A DNA stretch of 36,430 bases, taken from assembly GCA_947599825.1 (NCBI GenBank), contig CANQFS010000013.1, positions 1 to 36,430 of the forward strand, written 5' to 3'. The DNA comes from an uncultured Clostridia bacterium. GTDB taxonomy: Bacteria; Bacillota; Clostridia; TANB77; CAG-508. Shown here in pieces: positions 18,011 to 26,330 of the stretch; position 1 is the stretch's first letter; each line of letters opens with the position of its first letter. A model generated the notes under the pieces. The model was not told where the DNA came from. It was given only the letters and a program-made list of their open reading frames with translations, and did no database searches. Position numbers and translations under genes: made by a program.

Positions 18011-18803
18011 AATGATTTGCTGTAATTAAAGACTTCATAATAATTTCCTTATTAGGCATGTCCGAATCTTTCAAGTACTCTAGTTCTTTTTCAATAGAAT
18101 AAGGAAGACGAACAAGAGTAAAAGAAATAGAAGAAAGAATATTGCTATTTAACTCTCCTTCCAAAATCATATAAGAAGACATAGTAGAATATTTTGAAGT
18201 AGCATTTTCTTCACCTTCATTCATCATTTCCACAGGAACGCCAACACTGCCAACATTAAAAATAGTCTTATTACCAAAACGACAAATATTAGGAGTATGC
18301 AAATGACCGTAGCCAACAACATCAGGAACAGGGTCATTTTCTGTTTTACCTATAAACGCAGTATTTTTAAACAAATCATATGGGTCAGTAATAATTTTAT
18401 TAAAATAAATGCTATCAGAATTAGGGAACATAGGATTAAAAATATGCTCTAAACTAATAGGAGAAGCATGAAAAAGGCGAATCAAATGACCGCTCATAGT
18501 AAAATCATAAGAAACAGGTAAATTATAAATAAAATTAGCTCTCTCTTCTCCAATTTTATCTCTACTCCAAAAGCGACCTTTTTCAATATTAGGGCGACAA
18601 ATAATCTCATCACAATTTCCCAAAAGCATCACTTCACACTTTTTACGTAGTAAATCAATAACTTTATCAGGATTAGCACACTTAATAACGCTATCACCTA
18701 AACAATAGATTTTAGAGATACCTCTTTTTTCTATATCAGCCATAACATTTTCAAGTGCTGTAATATTTCCATGAACATCAGATAAAATTGCAATTCTTTC
18801 CAT
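18009..18803 (-). CDS. YfcE/MJ0936-type metallophosphoesterase
   Basis: I chose ATG 18803 because AAGGAG precedes it by seven bases; the frame extends further upstream without a ribosome site. The 264-residue product begins MERIAILSDVHGN, followed by CLGDSV and LLGNCDE, then GYGHLHTP and FNVGSVG, the ordered metal-ligand motifs (D-x-H, GD, GNxD/E, GH-x-H) of calcineurin-like phosphoesterases. Proteins of this size are phosphodiesterases or protein phosphatases; the substrate is unknown. Codon use matches its neighbours. Confidence 0.88.
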   Translation of the reverse strand: MERIAILSDVHGNITALENVMADIEKRGISKIYCLGDSVIKCANPDKVIDLLRKKCEVMLLGNCDEIICRPNIEKGRFWSRDKIGEERANFIYNLPVSYDFTMSGHLIRLFHASPISLEHIFNPMFPNSDSIYFNKIITDPYDLFKNTAFIGKTENDPVPDVVGYGHLHTPNICRFGNKTIFNVGSVGVPVEMMNEGEENATSKYSTMSSYMILEGELNSNILSSISFTLVRLPYSIEKELEYLKDSDMPNKEIIMKSLITANH

Positions 18804-18958
18804 AAACTTAACTCCTTCTAAATTCATACTCATTATAATATAAAACAAAACAATTTACAATATACTTGTCATAAGAAAAAAAGTAAGGTATTAAATAAAG
18901 AAAAAATGAATAAAGTAATTAGAGGAAAAATAAAAAATGAAATAGGAGGAAAAGAAAA

Positions 18959-19546
18959 ATGTTAAAAATGATAGAACTACCATATAGCTTTAATGCTTTA
19001 GAACCATACTATTCAGAAGAAACATTAAAACTACATTATAATATTTTATACAAAGGTTATGTAGATAATACCAATAAAACACAAGAACAACTAAAAGAAG
19101 CAAGAGAAAAAGGGGATTTTTCAAATATCAAATGTTTAGAAAAAAACTTAAGTTTCTTTGGTTCAGGAGCAATTTTACATGAACTTTTCTTTGAAAATAT
19201 GGGACCAAAAAAGAACACATTACCTAGTCTATTATTAACAGAGCAAATTACAAAAGATTTTGGAAGTATAGAAGCATTCAAAGCACAATTTGAAGTAGCA
19301 TCAACAAGCGTAGAAGCTTCTGGTTGGTGTCTATTAGTGTGGGTTCCAAAATGGAATAAGCTAGAAATATTGCAATGTGAAAAACACCAAAACTTGACCT
19401 TATGGGGTTGTGTTCCTATTCTAGTACTAGATATGTGGGAGCATTCTTACTATTTACAATATAAAACAGAAAGACCAAAATATATTAGCGCTTTTTGGAA
19501 TATTGTGAACTGGGACATAGTAAATAAAAGATGGAATTTAATTTAA
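18959..19546 (+). CDS. Fe/Mn superoxide dismutase
   Basis: The 195-residue product has the four metal ligands of Fe/Mn superoxide dismutase: H26, H74 (in ILHELFF), D158 and H162 (in LDMWEHSYYL). WDIVNKRW near the end is also family-typical. It converts superoxide to peroxide and oxygen, useful to an anaerobe under oxygen exposure. Q144, before the DxWEH motif, sits where Mn-type enzymes hold their second-shell glutamine, so Mn or cambialistic use is my guess. An AGGAGG ribosome site lies upstream. Confidence 0.92.
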   Translation: MLKMIELPYSFNALEPYYSEETLKLHYNILYKGYVDNTNKTQEQLKEAREKGDFSNIKCLEKNLSFFGSGAILHELFFENMGPKKNTLPSLLLTEQITKDFGSIEAFKAQFEVASTSVEASGWCLLVWVPKWNKLEILQCEKHQNLTLWGCVPILVLDMWEHSYYLQYKTERPKYISAFWNIVNWDIVNKRWNLI

Positions 19547-19567
19547 GTTTTATTTTTACAACTACTC

Positions 19568-19596
19568 TTGCATTATGTTAAATTTTATGATATTAT
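19568..19596 (+). promoter_or_regulatory. promoter of the atypical gene at 19647
   Basis: TTGCAT (19568-19573), 17-base spacer, TATTAT (19591-19596), about 50 bases upstream of the start codon. Confidence 0.55.
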
Positions 19597-19646
19597 CTTA
19601 AATAGTAACTATTGTTGAAACAAACAACTTTAAAAGGAGGAACTAT

Positions 19647-20252
19647 ATGAAATACGACACAATGAACGAGTACACTATGACAAAGTATTTCGAAAGTCTG
19701 TGCAATAGCTTTTATATTGCATATACACAAGTGAAGCGGTTAGAAAAGCAAAGCGAGGAATTAGAGGAAACTGGTATAGGTGAAGAACTGGAAATTGTAG
19801 AAAAGTTAATTGATTTTTTTGAACTTTCCAGTTTTAATGGATTAAAAGAAAAGTATGTAGAACAAAAATGCTCGCAGGAAGAATTGGCAAAAGCGAAGAA
19901 GAAGTTAGAAAAGCAAAAACAGGCATACGAAGAAGAAATGGCAGAAATAGATAGTCAGTGGAAATACTGGTCAACCATAGAGAGTGGCATAATTAAAAAT
20001 GTAGAAGGTCTGTTATACTTATTGGAAATTAAGGGCTTTTCTATCATTATAACAAGTGAAATCGAGATTGTAACACTTATGGCAGTATCTAAGACAAAAT
20101 CAGAACCACTGAGGTATTTTGGAAACATCATTAACACCAAAGAAGAGTATTTAAAAAGCTTTCCTACAAGTAAACTTTGCCGGTCATTTTTTAGGGCATA
20201 TCAACTAAAAGATGAAGACGAAATGAAACAGGTAATTGAAAAATATTTTTAA
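19647..20252 (+). CDS. hypothetical coiled-coil protein with two uncompensated CGG codons
   Basis: I do not recognise this 201-residue protein. Residues about 28-105 are charged and heptad-like, suggesting coiled coil. It has a good AAGGAGG site, its own promoter and a strong terminator, so it is a real unit. Codon choice is unlike the neighbours (more AAG, GAG, CTG), which points to transfer. It holds two in-frame CGG codons, 31 (19737) and 179 (20181), with no compensating shift. If CGG caused a +1 shift here, the ribosome would meet GGT then TAG at 19741-19743 and stop after 31 residues. Confidence 0.7.
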   Translation: MKYDTMNEYTMTKYFESLCNSFYIAYTQVKRLEKQSEELEETGIGEELEIVEKLIDFFELSSFNGLKEKYVEQKCSQEELAKAKKKLEKQKQAYEEEMAEIDSQWKYWSTIESGIIKNVEGLLYLLEIKGFSIIITSEIEIVTLMAVSKTKSEPLRYFGNIINTKEEYLKSFPTSKLCRSFFRAYQLKDEDEMKQVIEKYF

Positions 20253-20270
20253 CCACTAACACAAAAAACC

Positions 20271-20303
20271 ACACCAACCTTACTTAAATAAGTAGGTTGG
20301 TGT
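20271..20303. terminator. bidirectional terminator between convergent genes
   Basis: ACACCAACCTTACTT and AAGTAGGTTGGTGT form a long stem with a short loop and one bulged base. TTATTTTTTCTT follows on the plus strand and GTGGTTTTTTGTG on the minus strand, so both convergent genes can use it. Confidence 0.85.
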
Positions 20304-21797
20304 TTATTTTTTCTTACTTTTCACAAACGTTCCAAACAAAACCAATAAAACAAAATAAAGAAAAACAAAAATACCACCATAAACCAAAAACTCTAAAAAG
20401 GAATCAGTAGTTAAAAAAGAAGAAAAAATAATATTTAAAAAGAAAATACTAAGAAAAGGCTTAATTAGCCAATCCATAAAATTTATCTTAAAATGAGTAT
20501 GCTTAATAAGAAGGCATAAACTTAATAAACCATTAACAATCTCACTCACAAATAAAACTATAATATAGCCTTTTATACCTTGCACAGGAAGCAAAAAATA
20601 AATTAAGCAAATACTAGAAATTAAATCAATAATATTAATCCCCATAACACTTACTTGTTTATCAAGCCCCTTTAAAATATTATCCACAATATTATCAATA
20701 TACATAAACACAATCAAAGGACACAAAAGTTTAATATAAAAAGCAATATCAATATTAGGATAAATATAATCATTTAACTCTTGAGCAAAGCACCAAAAAA
20801 AGCCCATAATCAAAAAAGAAAAAATAAAACAATACTTAAATATCTTGTGAAAAGCAAAATGCATCTTTTGTTCATCTTTCCTTGCATTAAGATAAGAAAA
20901 CTCAGGAATAAGAAGTGAGCTAAAAGAAGAAATAAACGTGCAAGGAAAAAGAATAAGAGGCATAACCATACCATGAATCATTCCATAAGAAGAAAGAGCA
21001 CCTTCACAAGAAAGACCAGACTTCTCTAACTGAGTTGGAATAAGTAATTGCTTTAAAGTAGAAAGCCCAGAGCGAATATAAGAAGTAAAAGAAATAGGCA
21101 AAGAAATCTTTAATATTTGCTTAGTATAATTAGTATCCTTAAAAGTAGGCGCAGTTAATTTACGCTTATCTTTTAAAAACAAAAAAAGCAAAAATAAAAA
21201 AGAAAGAAATTCAGAAATCAAACTACCAAGCACTAGAGAAATACAAGCATATTCTAAACCAGAAGGGAAAAAACAGTTTAGAAAAAAAGAAATAAGCGTA
21301 ATCTTACAAAATTCTTCTAAAACTTGAGTATATACAGTCTTTTTCACTTTTCTTAGAGCAGAAAAATACCCATTCATACAAGAAGAAAGAGCAAGAAAAG
21401 GAAGCGAAAAAGCTAAAATACGTAAAGGAAAAGCAGAAACCTTATCATGTAAGCAAGCAGTAGTAAGAAAAGGAGCACAAGAAAACAATAAAAAACACGC
21501 AAAACAACCCATAACAAGGCTATAAGTCAAGCACTTCTTCATAGCCTTCTTAATACCAGCCTCTAGCCCAAAAGCCTCTTGCTCAGAAACAATACGAGTA
21601 GTAGCCAAATGAATGCCAGAATTAGCAAGAACAGTAGCAAAAAGATAAACAGACATCATAAGTTGATAAACACCAATAGCCTCGCTACCAATCTTATTCG
21701 AAATATAAACATTAAAAAAAATACCAATACTACGCATAATAAGCCCAGTAATAGTAAGCAAAATACCATTAAATAAAAAAACTTTAATACGTCTCAA
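20304..21797 (-). CDS. SpoVB/MATE-like polysaccharide flippase
   Basis: I chose TTG 21797 because AGGTGA lies just upstream; a TTG at 21833 is in frame without a clear ribosome site. The product is about 497 residues with roughly 12-14 hydrophobic segments. The opening NGILLTITGLIMRSIGIFFNVYISNKIGSEAIGVYQLM is typical of the SpoVB/MurJ-like branch of the MOP exporter superfamily, which flips lipid-linked wall or spore-coat glycans. A sporulation role is inferred from similarity only, since no other spore gene is in the window. No in-frame CGG is present. Confidence 0.85.
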   Translation of the reverse strand: MRRIKVFLFNGILLTITGLIMRSIGIFFNVYISNKIGSEAIGVYQLMMSVYLFATVLANSGIHLATTRIVSEQEAFGLEAGIKKAMKKCLTYSLVMGCFACFLLFSCAPFLTTACLHDKVSAFPLRILAFSLPFLALSSCMNGYFSALRKVKKTVYTQVLEEFCKITLISFFLNCFFPSGLEYACISLVLGSLISEFLSFLFLLFLFLKDKRKLTAPTFKDTNYTKQILKISLPISFTSYIRSGLSTLKQLLIPTQLEKSGLSCEGALSSYGMIHGMVMPLILFPCTFISSFSSLLIPEFSYLNARKDEQKMHFAFHKIFKYCFIFSFLIMGFFWCFAQELNDYIYPNIDIAFYIKLLCPLIVFMYIDNIVDNILKGLDKQVSVMGINIIDLISSICLIYFLLPVQGIKGYIIVLFVSEIVNGLLSLCLLIKHTHFKINFMDWLIKPFLSIFFLNIIFSSFLTTDSFLEFLVYGGIFVFLYFVLLVLFGTFVKSKKK

Positions 21798-21844
21798 AAT
21801 ATCACCTATCCAAATATATGAAGAACCAATCAAAAAAATGTTAT

Positions 21845-21998
21845 GGAAAGATTTGGGACGCGTCCAAATCTTTCCAATTTCATTTTTTATACAGTAGGAA
21901 AGTTCTCCTTGAAGGAGGACTTTCCACAGACGACAAATATGACGAGCCTTAGATTTTCTTTAAATTTCCATTTGTTATAAAATCTTAGGCTCCTTTTT
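21845..21998 (+). ncRNA. candidate small RNA or orphan 3' region with three hairpins
   Basis: Three hairpins follow one another: GGAAAGATTTGG with CCAAATCTTTCC (21845-21875), the 29-base palindrome at 21897-21925, and GAGCCTTAGATTTT with AAAATCTTAGGCTC (21944-21992) ending in CTTTTTAG. The last is a terminator on the plus strand, yet no plus-strand gene lies upstream, because the flippase is transcribed the other way. It could be a small RNA or the 3' remnant of a lost gene. I see no convincing promoter. Confidence 0.35.
21897..21925. repeat. palindromic element, copy 1
   Basis: An imperfect palindrome with GGAAAGTTCTCCTT on one side and AAGGAGGACTTTCC on the other. A near-identical element in inverted orientation occurs at 24001-24028 after the lysozyme gene. 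Confidence 0.75.
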
Positions 21999-22004
21999 AG
22001 AAAC

Positions 22005-22130
22005 TTTAGAGACGGTATTAAAATTTTCAAAAAAAATTTAGAGACGGTATTAAAATTTTCAAAAAAAATTTAGAAACGGTAGTAAAATTTTCAAAAAAAA
22101 ATTTAGAAACGTTGTTAAAATTTTCAAAAC
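22005..22130. repeat. 32-bp tandem repeat, four units
   Basis: The word TTTAGARACGGTATTAAAAT followed by TTTCAAAAAAAA recurs with starts of the GARACGGT core at 22009, 22041, 22073 and 22106 (periods 32, 32, 33). No coding frame fits it. CGGT appears in three of the four copies, but outside any gene. Confidence 0.85.
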
Positions 22131-22194
22131 ATAGATAACTTTAAAAAAGATAAGAAAATAAGTAAAAAAATAACCCAAAAATTAAAAATAAGTA

Positions 22195-22266
22195 TTTACA
22201 TAAAGGGCAAATTGTGATAAAATAAAAAAATCAATTTATTTAAGATTACAATTACTTTTGTAATCT
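22195..22266 (+). promoter_or_regulatory. promoter and leader hairpin of the gene at 22310
   Basis: TTTACA (22195-22200), 17-base spacer, TAAAAT (22218-22223). In the leader, AGATTACAA (22243-22251) pairs with TTGTAATCT (22258-22266); this could be an operator or an RNA hairpin near the ribosome site. Confidence 0.5.
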
Positions 22267-22309
22267 AGCAACTAACTAACAAGCAAATATAGCAAATAGG
22301 AGGAGCAAC

Positions 22310-22564
22310 ATGCCAGGATTTACAATTGACGAACGGTTAGAAAATGCAGCAAGCTGCGGAGAAATGGAAATTAATCTGTACCTTTGGCAAAAGAACATTT
22401 TTCAGCTTAGAGCCAATGACTTAAAGGTAACCAAAAAGTTTCCGTCAAAGCGAAAGGGAGAGTTTTATTGTAATATCAGTTGGGCAGATGCAAAACCAAC
22501 AGAAGCAAATGCAAGTCTTACGCAGGCAAATCATCTGTATGAAATTGCTAAAAAAGCAAAATAA
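22310..22564 (+). CDS. small hypothetical protein with an uncompensated CGG codon
   Basis: This 84-residue protein is not one I recognise. It begins MPGFTIDERLENAASCGEM and ends in an alanine/lysine tail. A strong AGGAGG site, its own promoter and a perfect terminator mark it as a real gene. Codon choice is G/C-richer than the neighbours (CTG, TAC, CAG, AAG, GCC), suggesting recent transfer. Codon 9 is CGG (22334) read straight through; a +1 shift there would give GGT then TAG at 22338-22340 and a nine-residue peptide. Confidence 0.72.
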   Translation: MPGFTIDERLENAASCGEMEINLYLWQKNIFQLRANDLKVTKKFPSKRKGEFYCNISWADAKPTEANASLTQANHLYEIAKKAK

Positions 22565-22578
22565 TCATAACGAAAAAG

Positions 22579-22604
22579 GGACCTAAGAATTCTTAGGTCC
22601 TTTT
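22579..22604 (+). terminator. terminator of the small gene at 22310
   Basis: A perfect palindrome GGACCTAAG-AATT-CTTAGGTCC is followed by TTTTG and preceded by AAAAA. Confidence 0.85.
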
Positions 22605-22747
22605 GTATAAAGAAAAATTATACAAAATGTAAAAGAAAAATATATAAGTAGGAAAAAGGTCAAACACAGATTTTACTCTCTTTCATATTATAGGGTATAG
22701 AAATTATTGAACCAATTTTGTAACGTGGAAAGGAATGATTAACAAAT

Positions 22748-23974
22748 ATGAAAAAAGTAAGATGGCTTATATGTTTTATTGTATTTATTTTTCCAATGTA
22801 CATATTAGTAGGGCCAGTCTATGCATTTGGTCCGTCCAGTCCTACAATTTACCAAGGAATAGATGTAAGTGGTTGGCAAGAAAATATAAACTACGCGCAA
22901 GTAGCAGAAAGTGGAATTCAAATTGTATATATGAAAGCAAGTGAAGGAAGTAACTTTGTAGACCCATATTTTGAGCAAAACTATACCAATGCAAAAGCAA
23001 ACGGGCTAAAAGTAGGATTTTATCATTATTTAACAGCAAGAAGCCAGCAGGAAGCAGTGCTAGAAGCAAACTTCTTTGTGTCCACTATATCAGGAAAAAC
23101 GCCAGATTGCAGACTAGCTATGGATTTTGAAAGCTTTGGAAACTTAAGCGTAGAAGAAATCAATCAAATTGGGCTTACCTTTGTAAGAACAGTCGAAACC
23201 TTAAGTGGAAAAGAAGTAGTTATATATAGTGACACAAGCAATGCATCTAGTGTATTTGGAGGAGAACTAACTAATTACCCTTTGTGGGTAGCACAATATG
23301 AAGTAGAAGAACCTACACCAAACGGAAACTGGAACTCATGGGCAGGCTGGCAATATACAGATTTAGGAGAAATTGCAGGAATTAATGGATATGTTGATAG
23401 AGATGAATTTACAGAAGAAATCTTTTTAAATACAACATCAGAAATACCACTTCCAGAAAACACAAAAAAACCAACAGCAGGAAAAACAATGGAAATCATT
23501 ATACAAAGAGGAGACACGTTAGCAGAACTTGCTATAAAATATAACACAACAGTAGCAAGACTAGTAGAACTAAATAACATAGCAAATCCAAACTTAATAT
23601 ATGCAGGAGCAACACTTATTGTACCAAGTGGAGAAACAGCAATGGATAGTGACGGAAACTCAACCTCTGGTCAAACCATTTACATTGTGCAAAGAGGAGA
23701 CACTTTAGACCAAATAGCAGCAGAATTTGGAACAACAGCCATTGCCATTGCAAAAGAAAACAATATCAGAAACATCAACCTTATATATGTAGGGCAAAGA
23801 CTAATAATTCCAACAAATCGCTATGACTTAAATCATATCATTTATAAAATACAATATGGAGATACTCTATACTCTATTTCAAGAAGATATGGAGTTAGCA
23901 TTGCAACAATTGTAAGACTAAATCGAATCAAAAATCCAAACCTAATATATGCAGGGCAAACATTAAGAATATAA
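22748..23974 (+). CDS. secreted GH25 lysozyme with three LysM repeats
   Basis: The 408-residue product has a signal peptide (about 1-26, ending VYA). A glycoside hydrolase family 25 domain follows, from GIDVSGWQ at 37 to about 228, with the acid pair D126/E128 in AMDFE and D39 also conserved. Three LysM domains lie at about 249-293, 311-355 and 365-408, each with an RGDTL or YGDTL start and a NLIYAGQ-type end. It should bind and cut peptidoglycan outside the cell, in wall turnover or against competitors. It stands alone, with a terminator after it. Confidence 0.93.
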   Translation: MKKVRWLICFIVFIFPMYILVGPVYAFGPSSPTIYQGIDVSGWQENINYAQVAESGIQIVYMKASEGSNFVDPYFEQNYTNAKANGLKVGFYHYLTARSQQEAVLEANFFVSTISGKTPDCRLAMDFESFGNLSVEEINQIGLTFVRTVETLSGKEVVIYSDTSNASSVFGGELTNYPLWVAQYEVEEPTPNGNWNSWAGWQYTDLGEIAGINGYVDRDEFTEEIFLNTTSEIPLPENTKKPTAGKTMEIIIQRGDTLAELAIKYNTTVARLVELNNIANPNLIYAGATLIVPSGETAMDSDGNSTSGQTIYIVQRGDTLDQIAAEFGTTAIAIAKENNIRNINLIYVGQRLIIPTNRYDLNHIIYKIQYGDTLYSISRRYGVSIATIVRLNRIKNPNLIYAGQTLRI

Positions 23975-24000
23975 AAAAATTTGCCATATTTATCATTTGT

Positions 24001-24028
24001 GGAAAGTCCTTCTTGAAGGAGAATTTCC
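24001..24028. repeat. palindromic element, copy 2
   Basis: GGAAAGTCCTTCTT and AAGGAGAATTTCC pair. It matches the inverted form of the element at 21897-21925 and lies directly after the lysozyme gene, between its stop codon and its terminator. Confidence 0.75.
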
Positions 24029-24043
24029 TACTATATAAAAAAG

Positions 24044-24071
24044 CACCTAAACATTGTTTAAGTGTTTTTTT
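24044..24071. terminator. bidirectional terminator, lysozyme / HTH gene
   Basis: CACCTAAAC and GTTTAAGTG form a stem with one mismatch and a three-base loop. Seven T follow on the plus strand and CTTTTTTATAT follows on the minus strand. Confidence 0.75.
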
Positions 24072-24087
24072 ATTAGTGATTTTAAAG

Positions 24088-24396
24088 CTATTTTTCTAAT
24101 CTTTTTCTATGGCTTTCTTCAATTAATGTATTAACAGCCTCATAGATTTTTGATGCTTGCTCTTTCACGTAGTCTTCTTTGCATGAGCTTTGAAGTATTT
24201 TTGAAGTTAAATAGTATAATCGAAATGCAATATCATTTGTCATATCTTTTACATCTTCTAAACTCTCCAAATGGCAAATAGTTACGCGATTAAGAAATAA
24301 AGACTTTGCAAATTCGCTTTGCGTCTCATTCAACAATTTTCTTAAAACTTTAATTTCTTTTCCAATAGAAATAGATGAAATATTATTATTTGGCAT
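24088..24396 (-). CDS. XRE-like helix-turn-helix protein
   Basis: The 102-residue product has an N-terminal helix-turn-helix (IKVLRKLLNETQSEFAKSL, then RVTICHLESLE) typical of Cro/C1-type repressors, followed by a helical tail with many charged residues. It probably binds DNA as a dimer. AAGGAGG precedes the start at good distance. It is convergent with the lysozyme gene and divergent from the ABC importer, so it could regulate that importer; there is no direct evidence. Confidence 0.75.
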   Translation of the reverse strand: MPNNNISSISIGKEIKVLRKLLNETQSEFAKSLFLNRVTICHLESLEDVKDMTNDIAFRLYYLTSKILQSSCKEDYVKEQASKIYEAVNTLIEESHRKRLEK

Positions 24397-24612
24397 AAAT
24401 TTACCTCCTTAACAAATTTGTTTACGAGATTTTTAGAATCTTATTCTTTGTTTAAAGTGCCCTCCTAAAATCATTTAGCAAGTTTACAAGTTACATAATT
24501 TATAAAATTATAGCATAGGAAAATAGAAAAAACAAGTAGAATTAAAAATTATTTACACAAAATAATTAAGCTTACATAAAATATAATATATAGAAATAAA
24601 GGTAGGTGCAAG

Positions 24613-25356
24613 ATGAAAGAAGTTTTAAAAGTAAAAAACATAAGCAAAAAATATCAAGCAGAAAATGGAGAGGTAGAAGCATTAAAAGATATTAGTTTTT
24701 CCATTAAAGAAGGCGAATTTGTAAGTTTAATAGGACCAAGTGGATGTGGAAAATCAACAGTGTTATCAATTATTGCAGGGTTAGAAGAAAAAAACTCTGG
24801 CACAATAGAAATAGACGGAGAAATTGGCTACATGCTACAAAAAGACAGTCTTTTAGAATGGCTTACAATATATAAAAATGCACTTTTTGGCTTAGAAATA
24901 CGAAAACAAAAAACGAAAGAAAATGTAGAATATGTGGATAACTTACTAAAAAAATACAATTTATATGAATTTAAAGACAAATATCCAAACCAATTATCTG
25001 GAGGAATGAGGCAAAGAGCAGCGCTTATTCGTACCCTAGCCATAAAGCCCAAAATTCTACTATTAGATGAAGCCTTTTCTGCACTAGATTATCAAACAAG
25101 AATAATGGTAACAAAAGATATTTATGATATTCTAAAAAATGAACACATTACAACCTTAATGGTAACACATGACATTTCAGAAGCAATAAGTATGTCAGAT
25201 AGAGTAATTGTTCTAAGTAATAGACCAGCAGTAGTAAAAGAAATTCATAACATAGAATTTGAAATAGAAAATAGAACACCACTAAACTGTAGAGAAAGTC
25301 CAAAATTTAGTAAATACTTTGATACCATTTGGAAAGGACTAGATGTACATGGATAA
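24613..25356 (+). CDS. ABC importer ATPase, nitrate/sulfonate/taurine type
   Basis: The 247-residue product has GPSGCGKST at 41-49 (Walker A), a Q-loop in YMLQKDSLL, the signature LSGGMRQR at 128-135, Walker B ILLLDE at 148-153 and the H-loop in MVTHDIS. These are features of the SsuB/TauB/NrtD group, which powers uptake of sulfonates, nitrate or pyrimidine-like precursors. Its 3' end overlaps the start of the permease gene, and with the binding protein at 27850 it completes an importer. The substrate is not determined. Confidence 0.9.
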   Translation: MKEVLKVKNISKKYQAENGEVEALKDISFSIKEGEFVSLIGPSGCGKSTVLSIIAGLEEKNSGTIEIDGEIGYMLQKDSLLEWLTIYKNALFGLEIRKQKTKENVEYVDNLLKKYNLYEFKDKYPNQLSGGMRQRAALIRTLAIKPKILLLDEAFSALDYQTRIMVTKDIYDILKNEHITTLMVTHDISEAISMSDRVIVLSNRPAVVKEIHNIEFEIENRTPLNCRESPKFSKYFDTIWKGLDVHG

Positions 25357-26150
25357 AGAAATAAAGATATCAGAAGATAGAAAAAAATATTTACAAAAGA
25401 AAAAAAGAGAAAAAATACTCATCAAAGCCGTACAATTTAGTATAATTATAGGCATAATTGTATTGTGGGAAGTACTTGCAAACCAAGGAATTATTGATAG
25501 TTTCATTATGAGTCAGCCATCTCGAATGGTAAAAACATTTTTTAATTTATCTAGCAATAATTTATTAGAACACTTAAAAGTAACGTGCCTAGAAACCCTA
25601 ATAGGATTTCTACTAGGAACCTTTTTAGGAGCCATTATTGCAATTTTTCTATGGTGGTCAAGATTCTTATCAAAAGTAGCAGAGCCATTTTTGGTAGTAT
25701 TAAACAGCCTTCCAAAAGTAGCCCTTCGGACCAGTCATAATTATTTGGGTAGGAGCGGGAATGCCAGCAATTATAGTAATGGCACTAGCAATTTCTCTAG
25801 TTGTTACCATATTAGAAATATTAAATGGTTTCTTAAATACAGATAAAGAACTAATAAAAATGGCAAAAACCTTCCACGCCAACAAATTTCAAATATTAAC
25901 AAGAATTATCATTCCAGCCAACAAACACACCTTTTTTAACTCCTTAAAAGTCAACATTGGACTATCTTTAGTAGGTGTTATTACAGGAGAATTCCTAGTA
26001 TCAAAGGCAGGACTAGGCTACTTAATAGTGTATGGTGGTCAAGTATTTCAGTTAGACTTAGTAATGACAAGCGTTGTAATACTTGCAGTTGTTGCTTATA
26101 TTATGTACCAAGCAGTAGTTTTGTTAGAAAAATTATTTGTAAAAAGGTAA
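25343..26150 (+). CDS. ABC importer permease, intact only with a +1 shift at an in-frame CGG codon
   Basis: Read with one +1 shift this is a full 268-residue SsuC/TauC-type permease. A first segment lies near residues 28-45, and the permease core follows with FLLGTFLGAIIAIFLWW and NSLPKVALGPVIIIWVGAG, the conserved EAA-loop region. The shift falls at CGG 25727-25729; skipping its C gives Gly129 in ALGP and the frame continues to the end. In zero frame it runs on with unrelated sequence to 25846. Two ATGs (25343 and 25349) share the AAAGGA site; the second has the better spacing. It overlaps the ATPase gene, as is usual. No other lesion is seen. Confidence 0.85.
25727..25729 (+). other. CGG +1 frameshift site 4 (permease codon 129)
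   Basis: After gcc ctt the zero-frame codon is CGG. Omitting C25727 reads gga cca gtc ata att, G-P-V-I-I, the expected permease sequence. Confidence 0.8.
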
Positions 26151-26212
26151 TGTACCGTCAAATTATTAACACTCCTTATGTATAAAAAAGAACAAATTAA
26201 TAAAAAAACTAC

Positions 26213-26241
26213 TTGACTAGGAAAAAGAAGAATAGTAAAAT
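26213..26241 (+). promoter_or_regulatory. promoter of the pilin-like gene
   Basis: TTGACT (26213-26218), 17-base spacer, TAAAAT (26236-26241). This gives the pilin-like gene its own start inside the importer locus. Confidence 0.6.
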
Positions 26242-26330
26242 TTATGTAGAAACTTATAAACATAAAAAATCATATATCTAATAAAAATAAAAAAATAGGA
26301 AAAGATAGAAACAAAGGAGAAAATAAAAAA

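Noticed and set aside
12473-22130. Tandem arrays as CRISPR
   Set aside because: Units are contiguous with no unique spacers of regular length, and no cas genes are present.
24400-24612. Riboswitch (TPP-like) upstream of the importer
   Set aside because: No CTGAGA or other conserved core is visible; the region is plain AT-rich DNA.
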